This document shows positions 1 to 8,152 of a DNA stretch of 64,000 nucleotides, one piece after another. The notes under the pieces are model-generated. The model made no database searches. It saw nothing but the letters and a program-made list of their open reading frames with translations, and was not told the DNA's origin. This stretch comes from an uncultured beta proteobacterium (GTDB lineage Bacteria; Pseudomonadota; Gammaproteobacteria; Burkholderiales; Burkholderiaceae). Both the position numbers and the translations under genes were made by a program. Positions within the stretch are counted from its first letter, which is position 1. Every line of letters starts with the position of its first letter. The stretch lies in assembly GCA_903821995.1 (NCBI GenBank), contig CAIJNI010000068.1, positions 1 to 64,000 of the forward strand, given 5' to 3'.

Positions 1-74
1 ATCGGATGCGCGACAAACCTCGCCATTCATGGCGGGGAAGAATAGCGCGGACGGCGCAGCCGTCCTAGAACTTA

Positions 75-473
75 ATGTGGTGTTTGTTGTTGTTCGATGT
101 ACTGCCGAATAATCGCTATTGGCGCTCCGCCGCAACTCCCCATATGTCTAAGTCGAGCAAAGGCACTATCGAAAACCCCGGCAAGAATGTCAAAGCCAAG
201 TCCGGCTTAAACAAGGCCATCTTAAATCAAGGCTGGGGTGAGTTTAGGCGTCAGCTAGAGTACAAGATGGCCTGGAATGGCGGCATGGTGATTACAGTGC
301 CACCGCAATACACCAGCCATGCTTGCCCTAATCTCCAATGCGGCCGCATTGCCAAAAAGAATCGCAAGACCCAATCTCACTTTAAGTGTGTATCTTGTGG
401 AGATCCGATGTCGTTAGATCGATCTGTGAAGCAAGAACCCACCGAGACGACTTTCGATGCTCTTGCAGCCTAA
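75..473 (+). pseudogene. tnpB: Degenerate TnpB (IS605 OrfB) C-terminal fragment
   Basis: The frame matches the C-terminal third of IS605 TnpB, the RNA-guided nuclease of these elements. From about residue 24 it reads as TnpB (SKSSKGTIENPGKNVKAKSG, then QGWGEFRRQLEYK and VPPQYTSHACPNLQCG). The first roughly 20 residues do not look like TnpB, so the N-terminal RuvC parts are gone. The zinc-finger region has a CPNLQC pair and a CVSC pair, but the sequence jumps from CVSCG straight into DPMSLDRSVKQEPTE. This skips the stretch that normally carries the last RuvC acidic residue (NAD-type motif). The protein cannot be an active nuclease. Exact junctions need alignment with an intact copy. Confidence 0.85.
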
Positions 474-486
474 GCGTGGTAGGAAT

Positions 487-516
487 CCTCTCACTTTAGG
501 GAGGGGGGGATGTCAA
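487..516 (+). repeat. IS605-type right-end hairpin
   Basis: CCTCTC at 487-492 pairs with GGGAGG at 499-504 (one T-G wobble) across a six-base loop, followed by a G run and TGTCAA ending at 516. In TnpB elements this region also forms the 3' scaffold of the guide (omega) RNA, with the guide read from the flanking DNA. Here the flank is the argH 3' end. Because the TnpB is broken, guide activity is unlikely unless an intact copy exists elsewhere in the genome. Confidence 0.6.
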
Positions 517-1924
517 TTCGAGCAATAGTAATTGCGGCGCGGACTTGGGTTGGAGCAGTTCCTCCAACTTGAAGTCTTGATGATACCGACCCTTCAAGTG
601 TAAGCACCTCAAATACATCCTCCCCGAGGAGATCAGACTGTTTTTCAAGCCCACACGCCATGCTTAATGTTCTTAAATCAAGGTCAGCCAAATCGCATTG
701 ATGAGAGACGCAATATTTGATTGCATTTGCTACGGACTCGTGTGCATCTCTAAAAGGGATACCCTTTTTTACAAGATAGTCAGCTAAATCAGTTGCTGTA
801 GCATAGCCTTTTAATGCTGCAATTCTGAGATTTGCAGCATTAAATTCAATGTGAGGGACCATATCAGTAAAAATTCTAAGAGTATCAAGGACTGTATCTG
901 CAGAATCAAATAGGGGCTCTTTATCTTCTTGATTATCTTTGTTATACGCAAGGACTTGGCCTTTCATGAGGGTGAGCATGCTCATGAGATTGCCATACAC
1001 TCGACCGGTTTTCCCCCTTGCGAGTTCTGGTACATCGGGATTTTTCTTTTGCGGCATGATAGAACTACCGGTACAGAAACGATCTGGTAGTGTGATAAAG
1101 CCAAATTGTGGGCTCATCCACAAAATTAATTCTTCGGATAGTCTAGAAATATGGGTCATGATTAATGCGGTGACAGCGCAGAATTCAATAGCAAAGTCCC
1201 GGTCAGATACGGCATCAAGAGAGTTTTGACAAACGCCTTCAAAGCCTAAAAGCTCTGCTACACGTTCACGATGAATCGGGTAGCTTGTTCCAGCTAAGGC
1301 TGCCGACCCTAAAGGAAGTTGATTGACTCTTTTGCGACAATCTTTTAAACGCGCAGTATCTCTAGCGAACATTTCAGCGTATGCCATTAAATGGTGACCA
1401 ACTGTAATGGGTTGAGCTACCTGTAGATGGGTAAAGCCAGGCATGATCATATCGGCATGTTTTTCTGCAAGATCAAGCATGCCAGTACGCAGTTCAATTA
1501 ACTGCAACACTAGAACATCAATTTGACCTCTTAACCACAAGCGGATATCTGTTGCCACTTGGTCGTTTCGAGATCGGGCGGTATGAAGTCGTTTACCTGC
1601 GTCGCCAATCATCTGTGTTAACTTGGCTTCTATGTTGAGGTGAACATCTTCTAGTGAGATTTGCCAAGTAAATCGTCCTTCAATGATATCTTGCAAAATC
1701 TCATTAAGACCTTGTTTAATCTGTTCAAAGTCTTTTTGTGAAATAATATTTTGTTCGGCAAGCATTTGTGCGTGAGCAAGGGACCCTTGAATGTCAACTT
1801 GAGCTAGGCGTTTGTCGAAATTAATAGAGGCGGTATAACGTTGGACGAGTTCTGATACGGGTTCAGAAAACCTGGCTGACCATGCATTAGACTTATTATC
1901 GAGAGAATTATTAGAAGATGTCAT
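491..1924 (-). CDS. argH: Argininosuccinate lyase
   Basis: Cleaves argininosuccinate to arginine and fumarate, the last step of arginine synthesis. The fumarase/aspartase superfamily signature [12 protein letters not shown] lies near residues 284-295 and [12 protein letters not shown] near 113. The ORF track starts 34 codons upstream, but the family N-terminus ([17 protein letters not shown]) fits the ATG at 1924, giving 477 residues. This start overlaps the hemC ATG by two bases on the other strand. The last residues (IDIPPSLK) and the stop codon are encoded by the right end of the IS605 remnant, so the native C-terminus was replaced by transposon DNA. The catalytic core is complete, so the enzyme is probably active. 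Arginine made here would also feed the cyanophycin synthetases at 44.5-49.2 kb. Confidence 0.96.
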   Translation of the reverse strand: MTSSNNSLDNKSNAWSARFSEPVSELVQRYTASINFDKRLAQVDIQGSLAHAQMLAEQNIISQKDFEQIKQGLNEILQDIIEGRFTWQISLEDVHLNIEAKLTQMIGDAGKRLHTARSRNDQVATDIRLWLRGQIDVLVLQLIELRTGMLDLAEKHADMIMPGFTHLQVAQPITVGHHLMAYAEMFARDTARLKDCRKRVNQLPLGSAALAGTSYPIHRERVAELLGFEGVCQNSLDAVSDRDFAIEFCAVTALIMTHISRLSEELILWMSPQFGFITLPDRFCTGSSIMPQKKNPDVPELARGKTGRVYGNLMSMLTLMKGQVLAYNKDNQEDKEPLFDSADTVLDTLRIFTDMVPHIEFNAANLRIAALKGYATATDLADYLVKKGIPFRDAHESVANAIKYCVSHQCDLADLDLRTLSMACGLEKQSDLLGEDVFEVLTLEGSVSSRLQVGGTAPTQVRAAITIARIDIPPSLK

Positions 1925-2882
1925 GAACCATAGTATATTGCCACCCCAAAAATTAGTCATTGCTTCTCGCGAAAGTCGGCTTGCAATGTGGCAAGCTGAA
2001 CACGTTAAAGCACTGTTAGAAGCCATTTATCCTGAGTGTGACGTCTCCATTTTAGGGATGACCACTCGTGGGGATCAGATTCTGGACCAGGCGTTATCCA
2101 AAATTGGGGGTAAAGGCTTATTTATTAAAGAGTTAGAAAATGCACTCCTGGGACATCAGGCGGATCTAGCAGTCCATTCTTTAAAAGATATGCCAATGGA
2201 GATTCCCTTGGGCTTTGCTTTGGGAGCGGTATTATCTCGTGAGGACTCTCGGGATGCTTTTGTTTCTAATGAGTTTGCACAATTGAGAGAACTTCCAGCA
2301 GGTGCGGTTGTGGGAACTTCTAGTCTTAGGCGTGAGGCACAAATTAGAAAAAATTATCCACATCTTAAAATTCAGGCTCTTAGGGGTAATTTAGATACTC
2401 GTTTAGCTAAATTAGACCGGGGAGAGTATGCTGCGATTATTTTGGCTGCAGCTGGCTTAAAGCGTCTTGGGCTTGCTTCACGAATCAAATCTTTCTTATC
2501 CATTGAGGAATCTTTGCCTGCTGCTGGGCAAGGCGCTTTAGGAATTGAGATACTTTCTGAAAATAAGCCTTTATTTGATTGGTTACGTCCACTCATTGAT
2601 AATAAAGTTACATTGGCTGTTTCAGCTGAGCGAGAAGTATCGAGGCGCTTAGGAGGTTCTTGTGAGGTTCCAATTGCGGTTTATGCGAATTGGCATAAAG
2701 ACAATAGCTCCCAATTAGAACTTCGGGCTTTGTTAGCTGATCCCACTGGTACCCAATTGATTACAGCATCGTCAACTCAAGCAATCACCTCATTGGATGA
2801 AGCTCTAATACTCGGGCAAATCGTAGCTGATCAACTCATTGCTCAAGGTGGTCAACAACTAGTGGATTCTTTAAGTGTCTGA
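1923..2882 (+). CDS. hemC: Hydroxymethylbilane synthase (porphobilinogen deaminase)
   Basis: Polymerises four porphobilinogen molecules to hydroxymethylbilane in haem and sirohaem synthesis, in the cytoplasm. The N-terminus [19 protein letters not shown] and the segment [11 protein letters not shown] are typical. The dipyrromethane cofactor cysteine is Cys247 in [13 protein letters not shown]. At 319 residues it is of normal length. The ATG at 1923 is in weak translational context, and a TTG at 1938 is possible but less likely. It heads a tight plus-strand cluster: the stop overlaps or nearly touches hemD, followed by hemX and hemY. Confidence 0.97.
   Translation: MNHSILPPQKLVIASRESRLAMWQAEHVKALLEAIYPECDVSILGMTTRGDQILDQALSKIGGKGLFIKELENALLGHQADLAVHSLKDMPMEIPLGFALGAVLSREDSRDAFVSNEFAQLRELPAGAVVGTSSLRREAQIRKNYPHLKIQALRGNLDTRLAKLDRGEYAAIILAAAGLKRLGLASRIKSFLSIEESLPAAGQGALGIEILSENKPLFDWLRPLIDNKVTLAVSAEREVSRRLGGSCEVPIAVYANWHKDNSSQLELRALLADPTGTQLITASSTQAITSLDEALILGQIVADQLIAQGGQQLVDSLSV
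1932..1960 (-). promoter_or_regulatory. Candidate argH promoter, possibly leaderless
   Basis: On the minus strand ATGACT (1955-1960) and TATACT (1932-1937) are separated by 17 bp. The TATACT ends seven bases before the argH ATG, so transcription would begin at or next to the start codon. No Shine-Dalgarno sequence is visible in front of argH, which fits a leaderless message. The promoter lies inside the first codons of hemC. Pattern-based only. Confidence 0.35.
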
Positions 2883-3726
2883 TATGACTTATTCCCCGCC
2901 TTGTCGAATTATCATCACACGCCCTAGGGCACAGTTGGACCACTTGGTTTCTCTTGTGGGGCACTTTACATCGTTGCTGGGTGTTTCTATTCCGGTAACG
3001 GGCTTACCCTTGCTAGAAATTGTTCCAAATACAGAATTAGGTCTGAAAGAGCAATTAATTGAGGGGTTAGAGAATTCGAATTGGGTCACCTTTTCTAGCC
3101 CGAATGCTTTTTTAGTCGCTAATGACATGCTTTTAGCTAATCAGCTAGAATGGCCAACACATTTAAGGGTTGCTGTGGTTGGCGGTGGTACAGCGCAGGT
3201 CATAGAAGACTCAAGGTTTAAACCTAAAGAAATCTTATTTCCCCAAAATGATAACGAATGGGACTCAAGTGGACTTTTGAGTGCTATGCAAAGCCATGTG
3301 AGTTCTTGGGAAGGTCAAAAGATAATGATCATCAAGGGTCAAGGTGGTCGTGACGAATTGGCAAAGTCGTTTCAGGAGAGGGGGATCTCGTATTCTGAAT
3401 TAGCCATTTATCGAAGGACTCCTCTAGCGCTTACTGATCCAGCTTGGCTTAACATCATCAAGTTGTATCAAGAAGATCAGGTGAACGTGGTACATCAGAA
3501 ACCAACGTGGGTTTGGGTGTTCACATCTTCAGAATCAATCAAAAACCTATCAAAAAGTATTCTGGATTTACAGATATCAGAGTCTATTCTGAAACAATCG
3601 GTAGCAATTGTGACGCATCAACGTGTGGCGGATTCTGCCCAGGCTTTAGGTATGCGTGAAGTACATCTCGCTCAAGCTGGGGATGTTGGAATAACCACAA
3701 AGTTAATACAGATTTTGCTAAAGTAA
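2875..3726 (+). CDS. hemD: Uroporphyrinogen-III synthase
   Basis: Closes hydroxymethylbilane with inversion of ring D to give uroporphyrinogen III. Recognised from N-terminal [24 protein letters not shown], the [16 protein letters not shown] segment and a C-terminal [13 protein letters not shown] repeat of the first half. Sequence conservation is low across this family, so position after hemC is strong supporting evidence. The frame opens with GTG at 2875, overlapping the hemC stop by 8 bp; an ATG at 2884 just past that stop is an equally good start (280 residues). Confidence 0.92.
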   Translation: MSDMTYSPPCRIIITRPRAQLDHLVSLVGHFTSLLGVSIPVTGLPLLEIVPNTELGLKEQLIEGLENSNWVTFSSPNAFLVANDMLLANQLEWPTHLRVAVVGGGTAQVIEDSRFKPKEILFPQNDNEWDSSGLLSAMQSHVSSWEGQKIMIIKGQGGRDELAKSFQERGISYSELAIYRRTPLALTDPAWLNIIKLYQEDQVNVVHQKPTWVWVFTSSESIKNLSKSILDLQISESILKQSVAIVTHQRVADSAQALGMREVHLAQAGDVGITTKLIQILLK

Positions 3727-3754
3727 ATGCTTGATAATGGTTTTTTAAAAACAA

Positions 3755-4606
3755 ATGATGGTAAAAAGAAGTATGACCCAATCCTCTTCAGCCCCTACCC
3801 AAGCTTCTAGTGATCTTCAGCAAACAAGGAAGAATCAAGAAAAAGGCTTGTGGAGTAGAAAGCTTGTGCAAATTATCTTAACTTTAGTTGTTATTGTGTT
3901 GGCAGGATTAGTCACCTACCTTGTGGTGAGGTTGTACAGTATGGGCAAACAAATCCAAACGCTAGAGATATCGGCAACGACTGCGAGTAATCAGTTAAAC
4001 AATCTCAATAAAATTTTAGGAAAGGCTTTAGATACTGATCGCGTCGACACTTCCCAATCTTCGATCACCTTAGAAAAATCTTTAGTGGTTCTTAAGAAAG
4101 TTTCAGATTTATTAGAGCGGGTTGATGCTTTAGAGATCCGTCCTGATGAGATATCTAGAAGTCCTCCAGTCAAGACCCCTAAGCCTAAAATTAACTCAGT
4201 CTTACCCAAAGCTGAGCTACCTAACTCAGAAATGTTTTGGTGGAGTATCGCTTCCCAAAAAGTCCTTAGCCCTCTAAAAGAGTACTTCACAGACCTAGTT
4301 AAAATACAGATCATTGATACGCCTGAGATTCATCAATTAGCTATTGATCAAGTCAGTCAAAAGTTGCTCAAAGAAGAGCTCAAGATGCGTTTATTGACAG
4401 CGCGTCAAATGTTATTGAATGGTTGGTTAAAAGAGGCTTCTCTTGAGCTTCAGATTATTTCGAATCTTGTTACAAAAGAATTTTCAGCACAAAATAATAA
4501 TGTCATTGAGTACTTACAAGCGCTTTCGGATGCTCGTAATGAAATTCAATCGATTCAGGCAAGTACCCTATCAAAGAGTCCTAATAAGGCTGGGGTAAAT
4601 AAATAA
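3755..4606 (+). CDS. hemX: HemX-like membrane protein of the hem cluster
   Basis: A 283-residue protein with a short charged N-terminus, one transmembrane helix at about residues 37-59 and a predicted periplasmic coiled-coil region (EISATTASNQLNNLNK onward), then an alpha-helical C-terminal part. This is the usual HemX layout in proteobacterial hemCDXY clusters. HemX was historically annotated as a uroporphyrin methyltransferase, but this protein has no SAM-binding methyltransferase domain. Its true role is unproven; it is thought to help organise tetrapyrrole enzymes at the membrane. The start could also be the ATG at 3773, which has a purine-rich AAAAGAAG upstream. Its stop overlaps the hemY start (TAATG). 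Confidence 0.85.
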   Translation: MMVKRSMTQSSSAPTQASSDLQQTRKNQEKGLWSRKLVQIILTLVVIVLAGLVTYLVVRLYSMGKQIQTLEISATTASNQLNNLNKILGKALDTDRVDTSQSSITLEKSLVVLKKVSDLLERVDALEIRPDEISRSPPVKTPKPKINSVLPKAELPNSEMFWWSIASQKVLSPLKEYFTDLVKIQIIDTPEIHQLAIDQVSQKLLKEELKMRLLTARQMLLNGWLKEASLELQIISNLVTKEFSAQNNNVIEYLQALSDARNEIQSIQASTLSKSPNKAGVNK

Positions 4607-5808
4607 TGCGTTTTGTCATTTGGTTAGTCATATTATCTATCTCAGCAGTTTTGACAGCATGGGTAACTTCAAGTAATCATGGACACGTCACAATGTTTTG
4701 GACGAGTTACCGAATTGATTTAAGTATGAATCTTTTTCTAAGTATTTCTCTAGTGTGTTTTTTCGGGTTATTTTTTCTTTTTAGGTTTATTGATACGGTA
4801 ATTAATTTACCAGTCCGTGCTAAAAATTACCGATTACATCAGAAGGAATTGATTTCTGCAAAGGCCTTATCTACGAGCATAGAACATCTTTTTGCGGGTA
4901 GATATGCTAAGGCGATCAAATTTGCCGAGCAAGCAGGTTTATCAAGTTTTGTCTCTGATACGAGCTTGATGATTTCAGCATTTGCAAGCCACCGGTTAAA
5001 GAAATATTCTGAAAGAGATCATTATCTTAATAAAATAAAGACTTCCTCTTCCCAGCAAGCCCGATTGATTTTGCAAGCAGATATGCTTGTTGATGATCGA
5101 GATGGTAAGGGGGCTCTAGAGATCATTCAACAATTACAAGAGGGTGGAGCTCGGCAATTCCTAGTGCAACATATTGCGATGCGGGCCTATCAAGTTGAGC
5201 AGAAATGGCCTGAAATGATCCAAATTGCGTATAGTTTAACTAAAAGAAATTATCTTCCTCCTCTTTTAGGGCAGGCTAGAATTCATGAAGGACTCACGCG
5301 ATGGATTCAATCGGGGCGTATTCATCAGAAGGTTTTAAAAAGTCTATGGGATGAATTAAACCTGCTGGATACGCAACAGCATATTGGCTTAATTAAGCTG
5401 TTTGTGCAGGCATTTTTGGAGGTTGGTGACACAATTCAGGCGAAAAATATTTTGGAAGCTGTCTTAAAGAAAGGATTACAAACTTCTTTGGTTGAACTTT
5501 ATCCTAAATGCACTAGTGGTATGAGTGATGAAAAAATTAAACCAATTCAATTAATGCAACAGGTAGAACAGTGGTTAAGACTCTACCCTGCTGACCCAAT
5601 TCTGAATTTTGCCCTTGGGAAGTTATGTGTTATGGAAAATCTATGGGGTAAGGCCATTGCAAATTTTGTTGTAGTCATCGGAGCACCACGGGCGGAGATT
5701 GCAATACAATTACAGGCTCACTTAGAGCTATCAAAAATCTATGCAACGATTGATGATCTTGAGAAAAGTTTGGCGCATCAACAAGACTACTTACGCTTAG
5801 TTTCTTGA
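4606..5808 (+). CDS. hemY: HemY-like membrane TPR protein
   Basis: Two N-terminal membrane helices (about residues 2-19 and 41-65) form the HemY_N domain, followed by a helical TPR-like region with motifs such as LFAGRYAKAIKFAEQAG and ILNFALGKLCVMENLWGKAI. The 400-residue length is typical. This proteobacterial HemY is unrelated to the Gram-positive protoporphyrinogen oxidase of the same name, and its biochemical role is not settled. It begins one base inside the hemX stop, implying translational coupling. A perfect 8-bp stem-loop covers the stop codon. Confidence 0.88.
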   Translation: MRFVIWLVILSISAVLTAWVTSSNHGHVTMFWTSYRIDLSMNLFLSISLVCFFGLFFLFRFIDTVINLPVRAKNYRLHQKELISAKALSTSIEHLFAGRYAKAIKFAEQAGLSSFVSDTSLMISAFASHRLKKYSERDHYLNKIKTSSSQQARLILQADMLVDDRDGKGALEIIQQLQEGGARQFLVQHIAMRAYQVEQKWPEMIQIAYSLTKRNYLPPLLGQARIHEGLTRWIQSGRIHQKVLKSLWDELNLLDTQQHIGLIKLFVQAFLEVGDTIQAKNILEAVLKKGLQTSLVELYPKCTSGMSDEKIKPIQLMQQVEQWLRLYPADPILNFALGKLCVMENLWGKAIANFVVVIGAPRAEIAIQLQAHLELSKIYATIDDLEKSLAHQQDYLRLVS

Positions 5809-5822
5809 GTTTTTAACTCAAG
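5804..5822 (+). terminator. Stem-loop at the hemY 3' end
   Basis: CTTGAGTT (5804-5811) and AACTCAAG (5815-5822) form a perfect 8-bp stem with a TTT loop, overlapping the hemY TGA. There is no clear U run after it, so it may be a weak terminator or an mRNA-end stabilising hairpin for the hem operon. Confidence 0.35.
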
Positions 5823-5864
5823 TACCTTATCTAGATGAGTAATAAATTTTGGATTACAGGGTTA

Positions 5865-6002
5865 TCAACCTAATACGAACCCAATATGAGCGGCTGCTAG
5901 GGCAAACAGAATTGCCAAGCAGGTCGCTGCAGCGAGCATCACAATAAGAGTAATCATTTTCTTATTGATTTCTTCTTTTGAATCCTTGTGCCATTCGTTC
6001 AT
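5865..6002 (-). CDS. Small single-pass membrane protein (45 aa)
   Basis: Too short for the ORF track. An ATG at 6002 on the minus strand, with GGAT seven or so bases upstream, opens a 45-codon frame ending in TGA. The product has a hydrophilic, charged N-terminus (MNEWHKDSKEEINKKM) and one long hydrophobic helix (MITLIVMLAAATCLAILFAL) ending in a short glycine-containing tail. This is a classic single-span small protein, predicted to sit in the inner membrane. It lies between hemY (convergent) and the SDR gene (same strand, just upstream). Function is unknown. The coding call rests on the RBS, start and composition. Confidence 0.6.
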   Translation of the reverse strand: MNEWHKDSKEEINKKMITLIVMLAAATCLAILFALAAAHIGFVLG

Positions 6003-6050
6003 ACAAATTATCCAAAAATTTAGGGTAAAACATTATTATCCACTAGTTTT

Positions 6051-6809
6051 TCAACCTCTTCCAACAAACGGCATATTTGTAGCCATTATGGTCATAAACA
6101 GTACATTGGATTCGAGCGGTAGTTTTGCCATATTACAAACTGCTTGGGCAACATGATTAACATCCATTCGCATTTCTGGTTTTGTTGAGCCATCTGCTTG
6201 GATGATGCCAGAGGCCATCCGATCAGTCATCTCAGTAGCTGCGTTCCCAATATCGATTTGGCCGCATGCAATACCAAAAGGCCTACCATCTAGCGCTAAG
6301 GACTTTGTTAAGCCTGTAATAGCGTGTTTTGTAGCTGTATAAGGGGCAGAAAAAGGTCGCGGTGTATGTGCTGAAATTGAGCCATTATTGATAATTCGAC
6401 CTCCTTGGGGGAGTTGTTCTCGCATGAGTTTAAATGCTTGTTGAGCGCATAAAAAAGCGCCTGTCAGATTTACATTGACCACAGCTTGCCATTCGTCAAA
6501 CGTTATTTCGTCAAATAACTTAGCTGGTGTGCCTTGTCCAGCATTATTAAATAGAAGGTCGAGTCTGCCAAATTTTTCTCTAATAAATGTAAACAGTGCC
6601 AGCACTTCGTTTGGTTTTCCAATATCAAGTGCAAAAGTAGAACCTAAATGAGGATGGGGAGATGATTTAAGTGATTCATCTAAACGATCTAGCCTTCTTC
6701 CAACGAAAATAACGTTATAACCCTCTTTTAAAAGGGCATATGCAGTTGCCTTACCTATACCGGTTCCTGCCCCAGTCACTATCGCAACTGGTTTTATCGT
6801 TGTATGCAC
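6051..6809 (-). CDS. SDR family oxidoreductase
   Basis: Classical short-chain dehydrogenase of 252 residues. It has the NAD(P)-binding motif TGAGTGIG near residue 12, NNAG near 88, and the catalytic Ser and YxxxK in [20 protein letters not shown]. Arg residues after beta-2 (VGRRLDRL) suggest NADP(H) preference. The substrate cannot be told from sequence. The start is GTG at 6809 with AGGAG eight bases upstream. It overlaps the end of the upstream EamA transporter by 16 bp, so the two are co-transcribed and likely translationally coupled. Confidence 0.9.
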   Translation of the reverse strand: MHTTIKPVAIVTGAGTGIGKATAYALLKEGYNVIFVGRRLDRLDESLKSSPHPHLGSTFALDIGKPNEVLALFTFIREKFGRLDLLFNNAGQGTPAKLFDEITFDEWQAVVNVNLTGAFLCAQQAFKLMREQLPQGGRIINNGSISAHTPRPFSAPYTATKHAITGLTKSLALDGRPFGIACGQIDIGNAATEMTDRMASGIIQADGSTKPEMRMDVNHVAQAVCNMAKLPLESNVLFMTIMATNMPFVGRG

Positions 6810-7687
6810 TTCAGTCTCCTATCCGTCTCATGAAATAATAAATAGAGTCCGCTTGCAATCACAATGATTGCTCCCCACACCGTATCCCAATGAGGCAATT
6901 GCCCAAACACTACAAACCCAAAGAAAACCATATAAATGATTTGTTGATAGATAAAGGGGGTTAGCGTAGTTGCTTTTGCGAAACGATAAGACACTGCGAG
7001 CAATAAATGACCCACGAATCCTAAGAGCCCGGTGATAAAGATAGCGAGCATATCAATTGAAGTTTCTGGCGTTTGCCAGACATGGATTGCAAATGGTGCG
7101 AGTATTAAGGTTGGGCCTAAAGCAGAAAAAAACATGGTGATGCCAGGGTCTTCAGTGGACGCCATTTTTCGTGACATTAAATTAAATGAGGCAAATACCA
7201 GGGCGTTAATTACAGCAATCAGCATTGCTGGGTGAAAGTTGTGGGCAAAAGGATTAAGAATAACAAGGATGCCCATAAACCCACCTAAAATCGCAAGCCA
7301 TTTTTTTAAAGGTAAATTTTCTTTAAATACAAAAAAGCTAAAAACTGAAATTAATATCGGAGTAGAAAATTGAATTGCAGAAGTTTGCGCCAATTGTAAA
7401 TATTGCAAGGCAAAAAAGTTTAGTGCAGTCATGACTAGCATCATCAAGGACCTGAGTACTTGGAGACGTGGTTGTTGTACCTTAAAGATAGTCGCACCTT
7501 TTTTTGGAAGAATCCATGCGGCAGTAATCAAGAAATGAATGAGAAAGCGAAACCAAACTACCTCAATGACAGGTAAGTGAGTGACTAACCACTTACCTGC
7601 AGTATCCAAACCTGCAAAGCTCAATGTCACTAGGCTAAAGAGAATGATCCCGGTTCGGCGATTTGAGGGTGTATTGTCGAAATGCAT
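6794..7687 (-). CDS. DMT superfamily transporter (EamA domains)
   Basis: A 297-residue protein with about ten hydrophobic helices arranged as two EamA repeats, typical of drug/metabolite exporters. Marker segments include [18 protein letters not shown] at the start, [25 protein letters not shown] in the first repeat and [20 protein letters not shown] in the second. The substrate is unknown; members of the family export amino acids or other small metabolites. It overlaps the downstream SDR gene, suggesting a shared function such as handling one metabolite. Confidence 0.88.
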   Translation of the reverse strand: MHFDNTPSNRRTGIILFSLVTLSFAGLDTAGKWLVTHLPVIEVVWFRFLIHFLITAAWILPKKGATIFKVQQPRLQVLRSLMMLVMTALNFFALQYLQLAQTSAIQFSTPILISVFSFFVFKENLPLKKWLAILGGFMGILVILNPFAHNFHPAMLIAVINALVFASFNLMSRKMASTEDPGITMFFSALGPTLILAPFAIHVWQTPETSIDMLAIFITGLLGFVGHLLLAVSYRFAKATTLTPFIYQQIIYMVFFGFVVFGQLPHWDTVWGAIIVIASGLYLLFHETDRRLKCIQR

Positions 7688-7699
7688 TAGTTGTAGGTA

Positions 7700-7720
7700 G
7701 TTCCTAACATCCTTAGGAAC
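7700..7720. repeat. Perfect 8-bp inverted repeat between glnB and the EamA gene
   Basis: GTTCCTAA (7700-7707) pairs with TTAGGAAC (7713-7720) around the loop CATCC. It lies downstream of glnB and upstream of the transporter, both minus strand. There is no U run on the minus-strand side, so it is either a weak terminator, an mRNA end structure or an operator. Confidence 0.35.
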
Positions 7721-7755
7721 TTAAACATGAACTTAAAGTTTCATCTAGCGGTATG

Positions 7756-8127
<372 letters not shown>

Positions 8128-8152
8128 CTAATAACAGGCATCTGCATCAGTA

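Larger units (their letters stand above)
1..516. mobile_element. IS200/IS605-type element remnant, right end preserved
   Basis: The segment holds a broken tnpB reading frame flanked by hairpins of the kind seen at IS200/IS605 ends. On the left, positions 18-37 form a 9-bp stem with a 2-base loop (one G-U pair), and 49-65 form a perfect 7-bp stem with loop GCA. On the right, 487-504 form a short stem followed by a G run and TGTCAA, a usual right-end layout for TnpB-bearing elements. No tnpA is present in the window. The left boundary may lie outside the window. The element abuts and alters argH. Confidence 0.75.

Noticed and set aside
939-1229. 96-residue plus-strand ORF inside argH
   Set aside because: Antisense shadow of argH without ribosome site or recognisable domain.
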